Source: CAYQCE01 sp964415885 (GTDB lineage: Bacteria; Zixibacteria; MSB-5A5; JAABVY01; JAHJOQ01). From it: DNA of 64,000 bases. The translations under genes and the position numbers were made by a program. Under the pieces are notes generated by a model. The model was not told the origin of the DNA. It saw nothing but the letters and a program-made list of their open reading frames with translations, and did no database searches. The stretch's first letter is position 1. The number at the start of each line of letters is the position of its first letter. The DNA is taken from contig CAYQCE010000002.1 in assembly GCA_964415885.1 (NCBI GenBank), positions 1 through 64,000 of the forward strand. Reading direction: 5' to 3'. Positions 26,370 to 37,500 of this stretch are shown here, in pieces.

Positions 26370-27152
26370 CTAAAATGATCTGGTATAGTTTACCCTGAAC
26401 TCGATCGATCGAGAATACACATCCGGCACAGCCTCGAACCGGATTCTGCCGAATTCATCGATCAGTCGACGATTGTGTCCTTTCGCAGCTCTCCACGCGA
26501 AGAAGGCCGAGACCGCGCGGTTGAGACCCGCTACGGCAAGCATCCAGTCGGCATTGCGAAACTGAGTCTTCGAGTCGTTCTTGATATCGCGGTACCGTGC
26601 ACGCTGAGTTGCGCTCTGCCACTGCCAATCCCAGTCTCGTGTCTCCGGAAAAAACGGGTTCTCGCGAGTGTACACACGGGACACCTTGTTGTATTCATCC
26701 CGGTTCTCGTAAAAACCAACCATATCCCAGAAGTGATCGTCCTTGCCCTCAGGCTCCACACCGGCATACGCCGTGGCGTACTCGATGTAGTCATCCTCGC
26801 GCCAGCCTCCCATCTGACGAAATGTGAAAAACGACGCCCAGATACCGACCTCCGATGTCAGGAAAATGGCGGCCCGAGTTCTGGACTCTCCGACATAGAT
26901 TTCACCCATTCCGGGGAAAAGGAGCGAATAAAGCAGCGCGCGTGATGGTGATTTGTATCCCTCCGGCCGACTTCCAAGGTTCGAAATCGGCGCAGAGGCA
27001 CCCCATTCGTCATTCGCCTGAGCGAATACTTTCGGAGTCTGCGCCGAGAAGAACTCGCCGTCCGATGCTATTTTGTTTCCCTCAACTCCCGCGAAAGCCT
27101 GGAATCCCGCAAGAATCAGAACCAGAGTAAGAACTGTTATTCGCACAATCAT
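26370..27152 (-). CDS. DUF5683-like membrane protein, copy 1
   Basis: This 260-residue protein has a signal peptide (cut near AFAGV) and a paired hydrophobic hairpin with SRALLYSLLFPGMGEIYVG, the motif of the DUF5683 family. A hydrophilic segment rich in Trp, Arg and Asp and a final helical region with NRAVSAFFAWRAAKGHNRR follow. It is a paralogue of the next gene upstream. ATG 27152 is preferred because AGGGAA lies 6 bases upstream; the longer frame back to 27218 would overlap the neighbour and hide the signal peptide. Function unknown. Confidence 0.7.
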   Translation of the reverse strand: MIVRITVLTLVLILAGFQAFAGVEGNKIASDGEFFSAQTPKVFAQANDEWGASAPISNLGSRPEGYKSPSRALLYSLLFPGMGEIYVGESRTRAAIFLTSEVGIWASFFTFRQMGGWREDDYIEYATAYAGVEPEGKDDHFWDMVGFYENRDEYNKVSRVYTRENPFFPETRDWDWQWQSATQRARYRDIKNDSKTQFRNADWMLAVAGLNRAVSAFFAWRAAKGHNRRLIDEFGRIRFEAVPDVYSRSIEFRVNYTRSF

Positions 27153-27171
27153 AAACCGTTCCCTGCACGCG

Positions 27172-28029
27172 TTAGAAGAACTTGTATGTAAACATGATCT
27201 GCGGAATTCTCTCGTCATAGTACTTCGCCAATCGCGCCTTCACATCGACCTCCGAAAACACATCGCGATTATCGTTGAATCGTTTGGCAGTGATGGCGGC
27301 ATCCAAAGCTGAGAGAAAGTGATTCGCGAGTGATACCATCGCCCAGGTCCGCGCTGCGTTGAGCTCGTTGTTAGCATCATCGCGCATGACGTTGTAATTG
27401 CGGCGGAGCGGAGAGACATATGCCGAGTCCTGCTCTTCATCGAAGTCGGACCAGCCAGCGCGAAACTGGTCATACTTGCCGATCATCTCGAAGAACTGCT
27501 GATTCTGCACATCCGGGAGAGCATGGGTGAAGCTCACGGAGGTATCCTGGTCGTCTATTACGTTGTGCTCCTCGACAAGCCACTCTGTATATGACGTCGG
27601 TGACCAGTTCTGACGAGCGAAGGCCTCGAATTCATCTTCCATATCTACACCGGAATTATGCTTGGAAACATACTGTGTCCAGATAATCGCTTCCACAGCA
27701 AAGAACGCTGCGGCTTTTATCTTCGAGCCGGCGTAGTATTCACCCAGACCCGGCACCAGGGCCGAATACAGAAATGCCTTGGCAATCGAGCGGTGCTCGA
27801 CGCTGTATACCGCTTCACCGAATGTCGGGAAATCGTTGAAGTCGTCCGATTTAGCCAGCAGCATCTCGTCGCTGTCCGAGAGTTCCTGCAGTCGCTCGAT
27901 GTAATGACTCCTGTCAATTTGAAGCATCTCGCCTATGGATGCACTACCGGATGTCCTATCCCCCGCGACTGCGCTCGACACGCAGAGGACAACAACCGCC
28001 AGAGTCATGACTAGTTTGGAATAGCGCAT
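27172..28029 (-). CDS. DUF5683-like membrane protein, copy 2
   Basis: This 285-residue protein has a signal peptide (cut near AVAGD) and the same hairpin as its neighbour, here IAKAFLYSALVPGLGEYYAG, followed by a charged segment and NHFLSALDAAITAKR near the end. The two copies share order of elements but little exact sequence, so the duplication is old. GGAGG precedes the ATG. Both sit between a CTD-tagged protease and the lipoprotein in the envelope cluster. Similar proteins accompany surface-secretion genes in related bacteria, but no role is known. Confidence 0.7.
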   Translation of the reverse strand: MRYSKLVMTLAVVVLCVSSAVAGDRTSGSASIGEMLQIDRSHYIERLQELSDSDEMLLAKSDDFNDFPTFGEAVYSVEHRSIAKAFLYSALVPGLGEYYAGSKIKAAAFFAVEAIIWTQYVSKHNSGVDMEDEFEAFARQNWSPTSYTEWLVEEHNVIDDQDTSVSFTHALPDVQNQQFFEMIGKYDQFRAGWSDFDEEQDSAYVSPLRRNYNVMRDDANNELNAARTWAMVSLANHFLSALDAAITAKRFNDNRDVFSEVDVKARLAKYYDERIPQIMFTYKFF

Positions 28030-28050
28030 ATATTCACCTCCGTGGCCGTG

Positions 28051-31000
28051 CTATCTCACGACCGCAATCTTGTGTGTCTTCACATCGTTTAATCCGTCTC
28101 CGGTCGCCTCCATGCGGCAAATATAGATGCCAGGAGGCAATCCATCGAGAGTCCAGACGAATTCTGACGGGGTCTCATCCCCAACCGAATCGTCCTCATA
28201 TATAAGCCTTCCGGACAAATCAAATATCTGTATGTTCACTGCTGCTTCGCTGCGAAGCCTGTACCTGATGTTTGTTTTCTCGGCTGCCGGGTTTGGATAA
28301 TTGTACAAACTCACGATCAAACCGTCTCCTGCGGGCGACTCCGGCGACAAGGTTGATCGACCTCGGAAATTCGCACCAACTGAGTTGCGTCCCGACTGCG
28401 TCCACTTCCTCTCTGCATCCACCGGTCTGCTCAAAACGGGCAGCATGTACATCCGGTTGTCCGCGTTGGATACGAGCACCTTGCCCGCATAGTTGTTCGG
28501 CGAGCTCCCCTCGATTATCGCTCCGGAAACATACGCGTTCGATCCTGAGAATTTGGGGAAGTCGGCAACTTGAACACCATCCGCACTGTAGGCAAATACC
28601 TCACCGCTCTCCGTGCCAATAATAATATCCGGAGCACCATCACCGGACACATCGGCCACCAGAGGATTCGTTGTGACAAGCCCGGCGGACTTGTGAATAT
28701 CGATCTTCTGCGGGAAATTCTCGAACTGAGTACCATTGTGGTTATAGACGTGCAGCATATTGCTGCCGCCGAATATCACCTGATAGTCGGTCAACGTCGG
28801 GTCGAGAGATGCGGTCACCACACCCCCGGCAAGCGAGTCATCTACGTGAATGTTGAAGACATCGAAACTATACTCGCTGTCTGAAATACTGCGCAGCATA
28901 CACATGTAGCCGTCTGAACGCAGGGCCGCGAAGTCGACGCCGTTCTCGCCGTCGAGATCGGCGGCTGTGAACGATACATACGTGTGCCCGCCCAGATCGT
29001 GTACGAGGTCGCCGTCACGATCAAGAATCGCACTACTCGAACGCCACCCCGATGGATCCGCGAGCATATATATCTCACCCGAGACGTTATCCACAGCAAA
29101 GTCAATAATCTCCCCCGTTTCGCCTGATGAGAATGCACCGGCCTCGACATCAATGTCATACAGAACGCCATCCTCAGTTGAGCAGAGAAGGCCCCTGCCA
29201 CCCGAGTCGCCTCGCGAGTAGCTGACGATTGCTGTAACATCGAGTGTCCTGCCGGTCTCGATCGTTCGATAGTGATCGGCAAACCCGTCGCGGTCGTCAT
29301 CAGACAGACTCCAAATCTCGACATTACCTGCGCTCGTTCCGACAGCAGCATCGAAGACACCATCGTCATCGAAATCGGCAACAACGGGAGCCGTCGTGAA
29401 CTCGCCGACTGACAGTGATGCCACCGTGCGCAGTGTGTCGCGAACATAGCGTCCGCCCTTAATCATATAGCCGCCGGGCATAACCTCGTCATTCAAAGCG
29501 TCCGATGGATCCGCGCCATCGAGAATAAAGACCGAGTCGAGCACTGCCTGTCCGGGCAAAGGTTCGATCAGCGGAGAACCATCGAGTTCCATTGCGAGCA
29601 GATGATTCCTGCCGGCTACAATAACTTCTTCCTGTCCATCCCGGTCAAGGTGTGCAAGAACCGGAGGAAACCTCGATTCATTCGTAAACTTCGGAAATCC
29701 CTTGACGCGGGACTCGATCCGGACTGTCACTTGCATAACAGTATCTACAGGCGAAATATCGAAGATACGAATGCCGGTGTACGCTCCTGATTTAGAGCGA
29801 GTCGATGGATTCGTGGTCGGCAAAAATGAGCTGTTGTTGCCCCGATAGAAGAAATCCGCCGGGCTGCCGAACCGCGTACGGTAGTTGCCGCCGAAGTCTA
29901 TTATGCCGTCCGCCTCAACAACCGACAGGAAGCGGCGATTTTCCCACACGGTGTCGTCGATTACCGGATAGTAGTTGTACCACTGCAGCCTGTTGTTTGT
30001 GAAGTTGTTGCCAACCGGAGCATCGCCGTAGTTGAGGTATGCCCGGGTTTCGTCTATATGCCAAATCAGTATCCCGGAACCGGGCAGGAAGAAGTCGTAA
30101 TCACGCGTCAGGTATCGCATATCCTCCGGATCGGCCGGTGCCGGTCCGAGAATCACACCTGTCGTGCTGTCTATTCGCAGATTCGTGCTGTCATCTCGGT
30201 CGGAGTCGACCTGACGATTCTCGATCAAGTAGTATTCATAGTCGGATATCGGCACTTTCAGGACCTGCGGTTGATCAGTCAGAATCTCCGCCGCCCAAAC
30301 ATCGAAATCGGACACGTTAGTAACTTCAACCACGTCGACGAATCCGAGGTAGGCACGCGACCATGCCTCCGGCATAACCGGCAGGACATCGAGCACGAGG
30401 CTCGAGCGTTCGAAGCCGAGATCGGCTGCCGTACCGCGACCCTGGTTATCCATCAGCGAGAAATCGCCGATTTGCGTCATGAACGTCCGTGTATCGTACA
30501 AGTCGACAAGGCCGAGCTGGTGGCCGAATTCGTGCGCGAATACGCCGTTCAGCGCGACAACCTTGTTATCCTGGCTGGCCGTCTCGGGCATCATCACGCC
30601 TTCCTTGATCTGTATGGGATCGCCCGCATCCTGATCAACTATGAGCGTCGGACCGAGAATAATGAAGCCGGTATAGAGGTCCTCCGGAGTCGGCGGAAAG
30701 CCCGTATCCTGCTGCTGATCGGCACCGGCGTGAAAGACCATGTAAACATCGTACTCAGAGAAATTGATCTCGGTATCCTGATCCGCAATCGTAAATGACT
30801 CGACGAAGAACTCGCCGAGACCAAACTCAGGTGCCTGAGAACCGTAGTGGCCCATTGTCTCACTAAGCTCGTAAACCGAATCCTCAATCGTCGGGAATAT
30901 ATCCCATTCAAACTCCACGCGGCCCTTTGAAACAACGTTCCAATACCGTTCCAGCGCCCTCAGATGAGCGTCGAAATACGTGCGATTGTGCGGAGACATG

Positions 31001-31377
31001 TCGATCGGATGTCTCTCCTGAGCCTGAAACTCCTCCTGAGTACGGAAATCGAAGTGGCCGCGACCGGTAGTATTCGGATTATCCGGATCTTCATACTTGA
31101 ACTGCACACGGATCGCACAGATTTTGATCGTAACCGTCTCATCTGCATCAAGCGCGGCGTGTGGCAGCGATAGCGCCTTCTCTCTCTTCAGATTCAGAAG
31201 ATTCTGCTGCGACACCCCGCTCTGGAATCCCTTGTGATAGGGGCTTGCCTCAATCGTCTCCTCAGGAAGTCGCTGCTTGCCGTAAATTGTCAGGATGTCG
31301 GATGCGCTCGCGCTTACAGACGCGAGTAGCACGGTCACAGCAACGACACATACATAGATTCCGATTCTCTTAATCAT
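28051..31377 (-). CDS. M6-family metalloprotease with FG-GAP repeats and type IX CTD
   Basis: This 1108-residue secreted protease has a signal peptide, then a zinc-peptidase domain with the intact motif HEFGHQLGLVD (HExxH at residues 282-286), matching M6 immune-inhibitor-A-like enzymes. After about residue 560 come FG-GAP/VCBS-like repeats with calcium loops such as DFDDDGVFD and VSGDGAPDI. The last 85 residues form a type IX sorting domain with NYPNPAAEKTNIRY and FDLSGRLIY. The signal peptide directs it to the periplasm, and the CTD marks it for passage across the outer membrane by the PorU/PorV system encoded just upstream. It is 24 bases from the PorV-like gene. Confidence 0.9.
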   Translation of the reverse strand: MIKRIGIYVCVVAVTVLLASVSASASDILTIYGKQRLPEETIEASPYHKGFQSGVSQQNLLNLKREKALSLPHAALDADETVTIKICAIRVQFKYEDPDNPNTTGRGHFDFRTQEEFQAQERHPIDMSPHNRTYFDAHLRALERYWNVVSKGRVEFEWDIFPTIEDSVYELSETMGHYGSQAPEFGLGEFFVESFTIADQDTEINFSEYDVYMVFHAGADQQQDTGFPPTPEDLYTGFIILGPTLIVDQDAGDPIQIKEGVMMPETASQDNKVVALNGVFAHEFGHQLGLVDLYDTRTFMTQIGDFSLMDNQGRGTAADLGFERSSLVLDVLPVMPEAWSRAYLGFVDVVEVTNVSDFDVWAAEILTDQPQVLKVPISDYEYYLIENRQVDSDRDDSTNLRIDSTTGVILGPAPADPEDMRYLTRDYDFFLPGSGILIWHIDETRAYLNYGDAPVGNNFTNNRLQWYNYYPVIDDTVWENRRFLSVVEADGIIDFGGNYRTRFGSPADFFYRGNNSSFLPTTNPSTRSKSGAYTGIRIFDISPVDTVMQVTVRIESRVKGFPKFTNESRFPPVLAHLDRDGQEEVIVAGRNHLLAMELDGSPLIEPLPGQAVLDSVFILDGADPSDALNDEVMPGGYMIKGGRYVRDTLRTVASLSVGEFTTAPVVADFDDDGVFDAAVGTSAGNVEIWSLSDDDRDGFADHYRTIETGRTLDVTAIVSYSRGDSGGRGLLCSTEDGVLYDIDVEAGAFSSGETGEIIDFAVDNVSGEIYMLADPSGWRSSSAILDRDGDLVHDLGGHTYVSFTAADLDGENGVDFAALRSDGYMCMLRSISDSEYSFDVFNIHVDDSLAGGVVTASLDPTLTDYQVIFGGSNMLHVYNHNGTQFENFPQKIDIHKSAGLVTTNPLVADVSGDGAPDIIIGTESGEVFAYSADGVQVADFPKFSGSNAYVSGAIIEGSSPNNYAGKVLVSNADNRMYMLPVLSRPVDAERKWTQSGRNSVGANFRGRSTLSPESPAGDGLIVSLYNYPNPAAEKTNIRYRLRSEAAVNIQIFDLSGRLIYEDDSVGDETPSEFVWTLDGLPPGIYICRMEATGDGLNDVKTHKIAVVR

Positions 31378-31401
31378 CCTGTTTCCTCAAAAATCCAGAT
31401 T

Positions 31402-34400
31402 CTACAACCGTCCAGTCAGCGAGAGCCTGAGAGTGTTTGCAAGCGGCACTGTTTCAGACGACGGAATGTATGCGAAGTCAAATCGAATCTGCTTGTATTG
31501 CAGTCCGGCACCCAGGGTCACTGTGTTGATCTGGCCGACATCGTCGTTGATGTAGCCGATCCGTCCTGCGATGAACGACCCGTACCACCACTCGAGCCCT
31601 ACATTCTCAACCGCCTCCTTGATCTCTTCCCCAAAACTGTCGTCGAGATCGGTCAGCATCTTGTTCATCTCACCGACAAGAGTCAGCTTGTTGTATGGGT
31701 TTTTCACGAGATCGTACGCGAAACCAACCGCCAGATTCCGTGGCAGCGGGTCAGACTGAGCTGCATCGATATAGGCAATATTTGGTCCGAGGTTAGTGAC
31801 AGCAGCACCGAAGGTCAGCTTACGGATTGGTGTTCGGTACAGCAAACCCGCATCAACTGCAAATGCCGTGGCATTACCCTGCCCCAGTTCCTCGCCAGCC
31901 CCCTGATCGGCCAGCCTCGAGTAGATCAGCTTTGCGGTGAAACCGATTGAAAGCTCGCTCGACACCGGAGCACCGTACGTCAGTGCAAGTGCACCGTCGA
32001 AGGAGTGAAATGTGTCTATCACACTCGCCGAAAACTCCGTCGTTCGTGCGATGTCACCGTAGGACAGGAATGTCAAATTCACACCGAGCGTACCCCACTC
32101 GTCACCGAGATGATGAACGTAGGAGAAGTACTCGTAGTACAGATCGCTCGCAAGCTCTGGAAGCCACTTGGCGTGCATGACGGTGATCTCTTTCCTCGCG
32201 TTAGCATAAATAACGACCTTCCGCGGTGTAGCGAACCACATATCGCCGCCGCGCTCTACGATCTGTACCGTCTTCTCACGCTCGAGATTGTTGTGATAAT
32301 ATCTCTGGAACTGGCCGTCCGAATACTGAATTGTGCCGAAGTTCGTAGCGATGAATACGTCATCGCCCTTGGAGGAGAAAGCATAAATGTGACTTCCGAG
32401 CGGATTCGCGAATACATAGACAGCTTGACCGGCATCGATCTCATCCCCCTCGATATAGTTGAATGATTTCATTATCGCCGCTATCTGCTCCGCATTTCCC
32501 GCGCCGTCTCTATCCTTGTCCAAAAAGTCCTGGGCAGCATCGACAAGACTCATCTTCTCCGGCGCGACGTATATCTCGTATCCAAAGACACGGAACTTGT
32601 CATCCTTGAATATCTTCAGGCCATGCGTCGTACCGACCCAGAGAGCGGCCTCATTCTGATCATACATCATCGATGTTATCTTGTGACGAAACGCCAGATC
32701 GTACGGTATCCTGATATTGGTACCCGGCTCGGGGACATCGGTGGTCAGGTTGTTTAGTGTCTTGATCTCCGCCACCGCTTCTGCGAGATACTCCTCATCG
32801 AGACTTCCGCTGAATTCACGGGCTATGCGGATTAGCGAATCATTCACTGCAGTCGTATACATGTGATCTGAAACCCAATTGGCGCCGTTGAAGAAGAACA
32901 GTCGATTCCCGGCCGCGCCCCACGCTCTGTCTCTGGCATGTCCATAGACGCATGTGAAATCGATCTGCTGCATTCCCTGCTCCGGACCATACACGGTCCA
33001 GTTGTAATTGTAGAAATGCGCAATACCCCGCGATGTCGCAATCCACATTCGCTTATCGCTGTAGGCGTGCAAATCTCGAATCTCGGCAGACGGCAACTGT
33101 TCCGTGCCGAAGCGATTCCACTTGTTTCCAGTCAGAAGAAACAGGCCGTCATCCGTCCCGACAAACAGGAGATCGCCAACGGCTTCGATCGCCGTCGGAG
33201 CACCATCAAATGGGAGCGAATACGGCAGCAGAACGGCTGTCGGCAGCCGATCCCGAATGGAACTGTGCAACGCAAACTCCAGCCTCTCGAGATCATCAGC
33301 CGAGAGAATCTTATCCTCCAAAGCCGTAAAATAGTCATCGAGGAAAACATTGAATCGCGCGGGATCGAGATGCAGTTCCACGAAGAGCTGCGGCAGATTA
33401 TCGAGATCGTACCTGAATGACTCCGATGGCTGATTCGATTCATCGAATGATGCGCGAATCTTCTCCACAATCTGCTCAACCTGAGGCAGACCGATACCCA
33501 GATTGAACGCCGCCGTTCGGCGACGATAATCTGTGATGAGATTTTCCTGCCCGGAACCTGTATATGCGGTAAGCAATCCGGCGAGGTCGCTGCCCCGCTG
33601 CGGTGTTGCCGTGAACGACGTCACCCAGGCGTCCTGACCATTCCATTTCATAATGCCATTGGCGGTTCGCGCCCAGATGTCGTAGTGCATGTAGTTGTTC
33701 TCAGGAACGTCGTTTTCCACGACAGCGATATCCTTGATCTTGGTCTCCCACGAAAGCGTATAGTCTTTCCAGAGAGCAAGAAGGACCTCGTACGGAACTT
33801 TGATCTTCTCAGGTCTCGATTTACGAGTAGCTTTGTTCAGCGTCTCCAGAACCTGATCATACTCCGACTGTGAAAGCTGACCGTCGGTCAATACGAAGTC
33901 GACACGTTCCTCGAGGAAACTGATCGACTCCGGCACGATTTTCAGATTCTGCCAGTCAGCGATGATACCCTCGAACAGCCGGTTTACCTTGCTTTCCTGA
34001 TCGTCATCGAGGTACGGAAGCAGTCTGAGTCTCTGAGAATTGATGTCATCAAAACCAACCCCGGTATTGGCGAGTGCAATCGAACGAACTCCGGACTTTA
34101 GCAGGTCGCGATCTTCCATATAGGCATTCGATGCAATAAACTGCACAACCGTAATATCTCGCTCGAGTTCATACTCGATATAGTTCTCTTCAGTCGTGTC
34201 AGTGATGTGCGAGACACCGTCATTTGTGAAGAGAAACGGCCCGACGGTTTCGTTGTAATCCTCGGAAACATCCTCAGAGAGGACCTTGCCGGCCCGCTGC
34301 CGCATAATTCTGTCGTCAGTGACCTTAAGTTGATGGAATTCGCTGGCCAGAGGATATCGCCCGAGACCCGCCGGATTCCAATGCGTGGCAGTTGCATCGT

Positions 34401-34557
34401 CGGCTACAGCCACGAACGCTTCTCCCATCCCGGCGGCTCTTGCGCCTGCGGCGATTCGCAGAAACAGCACGGCAGCATCAGACACAGCCGCCCGAGCCTC
34501 TCCAACCGCTCCGAGCGTCACTGCCGCAGATAAAAAGATAAGAATGAGTTTTCGCAT
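31402..34557 (-). CDS. PorV/PorQ-like outer-membrane protein with a ~710-residue insertion
   Basis: This 1051-residue protein begins like PorV/PorQ proteins: a signal peptide and LRIAAGARAAGMGEAFVAVA, then NPAGL (residues 33-65). It then departs, and a region of about 710 residues (80-788) follows, with helical parts and beta-propeller blades such as GDLLFVGTDDGLFLL and KRMWIATSRGIAHFY. At about 789 the PorV pattern resumes with HAKWLPELASDLYYEYFSY and LSYGDIARTTEF, continuing as a barrel to the end. PorV-type proteins shuttle CTD substrates to the PorU sortase, and PorU is encoded directly upstream. Whether the insertion faces the periplasm or the outside is not visible from the sequence. 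Confidence 0.82.
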   Translation of the reverse strand: MRKLILIFLSAAVTLGAVGEARAAVSDAAVLFLRIAAGARAAGMGEAFVAVADDATATHWNPAGLGRYPLASEFHQLKVTDDRIMRQRAGKVLSEDVSEDYNETVGPFLFTNDGVSHITDTTEENYIEYELERDITVVQFIASNAYMEDRDLLKSGVRSIALANTGVGFDDINSQRLRLLPYLDDDQESKVNRLFEGIIADWQNLKIVPESISFLEERVDFVLTDGQLSQSEYDQVLETLNKATRKSRPEKIKVPYEVLLALWKDYTLSWETKIKDIAVVENDVPENNYMHYDIWARTANGIMKWNGQDAWVTSFTATPQRGSDLAGLLTAYTGSGQENLITDYRRRTAAFNLGIGLPQVEQIVEKIRASFDESNQPSESFRYDLDNLPQLFVELHLDPARFNVFLDDYFTALEDKILSADDLERLEFALHSSIRDRLPTAVLLPYSLPFDGAPTAIEAVGDLLFVGTDDGLFLLTGNKWNRFGTEQLPSAEIRDLHAYSDKRMWIATSRGIAHFYNYNWTVYGPEQGMQQIDFTCVYGHARDRAWGAAGNRLFFFNGANWVSDHMYTTAVNDSLIRIAREFSGSLDEEYLAEAVAEIKTLNNLTTDVPEPGTNIRIPYDLAFRHKITSMMYDQNEAALWVGTTHGLKIFKDDKFRVFGYEIYVAPEKMSLVDAAQDFLDKDRDGAGNAEQIAAIMKSFNYIEGDEIDAGQAVYVFANPLGSHIYAFSSKGDDVFIATNFGTIQYSDGQFQRYYHNNLEREKTVQIVERGGDMWFATPRKVVIYANARKEITVMHAKWLPELASDLYYEYFSYVHHLGDEWGTLGVNLTFLSYGDIARTTEFSASVIDTFHSFDGALALTYGAPVSSELSIGFTAKLIYSRLADQGAGEELGQGNATAFAVDAGLLYRTPIRKLTFGAAVTNLGPNIAYIDAAQSDPLPRNLAVGFAYDLVKNPYNKLTLVGEMNKMLTDLDDSFGEEIKEAVENVGLEWWYGSFIAGRIGYINDDVGQINTVTLGAGLQYKQIRFDFAYIPSSETVPLANTLRLSLTGRL

Positions 34558-34572
34558 TTATCCCTCCGAAAT

Positions 34573-37500
34573 CTACTTAAGAACTACGAGTTTTCCAAAT
34601 CCTTCGGTCTGGTCCTCATCACCTCCGGCAGCAAACGTCAACCGACCGGCTGCAGAGACCTTATAGATGTATATACCGTTGGCTATGATATCTCCCGTGA
34701 AGTCTGTCATATCCCAGGCAGACGACAAATTGTATCCTGCATCTCCGGGCTGTCCGCGCAAAGTCTTTATCAGTCGTCCGGATAGCGAATATACGTCAAT
34801 CGTGACATCCGCAACCGGCTCAGACAGATGATAGGAGAAGCGAGTCTCCTCGCTCGCGGGGTTCGGATAGTTGCAGACACCGGACAATACCAGTCCTGCT
34901 AATTCGCCGACTGCAATGTTATACGTTCTGAGGCTGGAGTTATTCGCCGAATCCCATGCCTTGATCCGCATTGTATGCGGGCCTGAAGCAAGAGTCGGCA
35001 CCTCGAACAGAAATCCACCCTCCCGAAAACTCCCGGGATGATAAACAAATTCATCTGTCATGTCTACCGTATTCAGCGGATCCTCGTCAAATGATATCTC
35101 AATTGCATGCCCTACCTCCCCGGACAGGTTAATCCCGGATGAGTCCGAAAGCTCCACTGTCAGATTGTCGCCCGACCGAACCAATCCACCATCGAACTTC
35201 TCACCATTCCTTAGTACCGAGATACTCGGGCCGACTGAATCGCTGATAGCCGGGTTCGAGCCGGAAATCGTAATTGATCCCAAACCGCCGGATGCGTGAC
35301 CATCGGTGGAGAGAGCGTATAACGAAACTCGCGCCGTGCTGTCACCATACGAAACATCCTTGGGGACAATAAAGCTCATCTCGAAAGCCCCACTCGCAAC
35401 CTGGCTCTCACCACGAAAGATCCTCGGACCCGAGAGAATGTATGGCAGCTCATACCCTCCAGACAGTTCCTTCCTCTTATCTCTATCGGCATCAAACACT
35501 GCAATGAACACGCTACCGCTGAAATCGGTGTCGACCAGTCCGGAGTCGTCCCTTATCTCACCGGACACGGTTGTAAGCGAGAGCGCGGAGAGAGAATCAG
35601 GACTGAGACTGGTGAGCTCGACTCGCGGCTGCGGCATACCGAAATACATCATCGGGTCGGCAAAGACAACGTATTTTCTATCATTGGTTATCGCGCCGCC
35701 CGCCTCTATCGTCCTGAGCAACTTCGCGACATACACCGCCTCGCAAAGCGTGTAGCCAGCGTCGGACAGCATAAGATCAAACGACTTGTATGCGAAGTTC
35801 GCGTTGTCGTCAGCGAAGACAAATCGTGTCGCGGCCACTGTAGCAATCGCACCACCATCGGGGTAACGGAAGAGCTCTTCAGCCATCGCCTCACGCAGTG
35901 GTGAATCGAATTGACCGATCGAGCATGAAGCGTTGAAGACCACTGCAGGCTTGTTGCGGTTGTTCAGTTTATAAATGTCTTCCTTCCAGTAGAATACCCT
36001 CTCATCCGCCCAAAGATCGGGATTACCGTGACCAATGTAGTTAATCAGCACAGTCCCTTCATTGATTGAGTTGATTACCTGCGATCGAGCCTGTGGCTTC
36101 TGATTAAATGAGTCGAATGGATACTCGGTGAGATAGATTTTGTTTACATTTACATGATCCGGTATATGCTCATTCGCCAATATCTCACTCTGACGCGTGT
36201 GAATCGACTCGGTCTGTTCGCTGTGGTTGTGTTTGAATTCATCATCGGCCACGAGTGTAACCACATTTCTCCACGGCCCGAGTGTAGCGCGATCCTCGTA
36301 GGTTTTCAGCTTGGCTATATAGCTCGAGACTTCGGAAGACGACCTGACAGGCCAACGCCCAACCATCATATCCACACCGCGGTCGATGCCGTAGCTGCTG
36401 TCAGCATCCAGTGAGCCTTTCTCGCCGAAGGTCACGTAGTTCTCATCCGATATCGACGAATCAGTTTCGACAACGAACGGAGGTATGTACTGGCCGGCAG
36501 CGCGACCGAGGTTGTTCCGGAAATCATAGTTTCCGTCCCCGGCGAGTAAAACTGCGCCCGGAGGTTTCTCCGAGTTCTCGTAGATTGACTTCAGATACTC
36601 CTTTATGGCGCCGGGATCCAACATACCGGATGAGTAGTTGTCATACACATCCTCCACCGCTTCGAATATCGCGCTCGTACCGGTTTGCGCTCGGTAGTCT
36701 ATGAACTCCTGGATCGCATTCTCGAAAGCCGCCGGTGCGATTACTACAAGATCGGCAGTTACGGGATGCTGGACCGGATCCGGCGAGACAACAGATATTG
36801 ACTCGGGCTTCCGCAGGTCGGACCGCCTTGCGACAGCAAACCGGTCGAATTTGTGTTCGGATGCCTCTAGTTCGAACACGAGTTTGTCGTTCGCGAGAGT
36901 GTAGTCCGTGATCCACCTCTGATTGTCAACATCGGCAGTGCTCAACACAATGACATCGCCGATCTGAGAGATATCGAAATCGACTTGAATTCTATTTATA
37001 CCTGTGTCAGGTGGGAAATAGAAATCTATTTGGCCCTCAGCGTATCTTATGAAAGACTCATGGTAAACATCGAAGTAGTCGAGATAGGCCGTGGATGCAT
37101 ATCTGAATTGGTCGAAGTCGAGGCTGTTAGAGCCATCCCGCAAGTTCGATGTCTCGAACCTGCGAAGGAACCCATCGTAGCCCCTGTCGGATGCGGAGAC
37201 TCCATTCACTACTATATCGAGCTGATGGTCATACGAACTGACAAATATGTCTGCGGGCGTGAATGGCGGGACATTGTCCAGATTGATATCGATTGTATAC
37301 TCTTCATCATCGTGCCACCACCAGCGGTAGTAGTCTCGAATGTAGCCCCCCTGTCCCACCACGAGGAAACGTTCATCTTCAAAATGAGAGAGTTTACGGT
37401 ATCGGTCCTTGAAGCTAAAATCATCCGCTATCGGTGCTGCGCTCAATTCCCCCATTCTACGCGCTGGCTCAGAATACTGCCCGCCATGTGTCAGCCAGAC

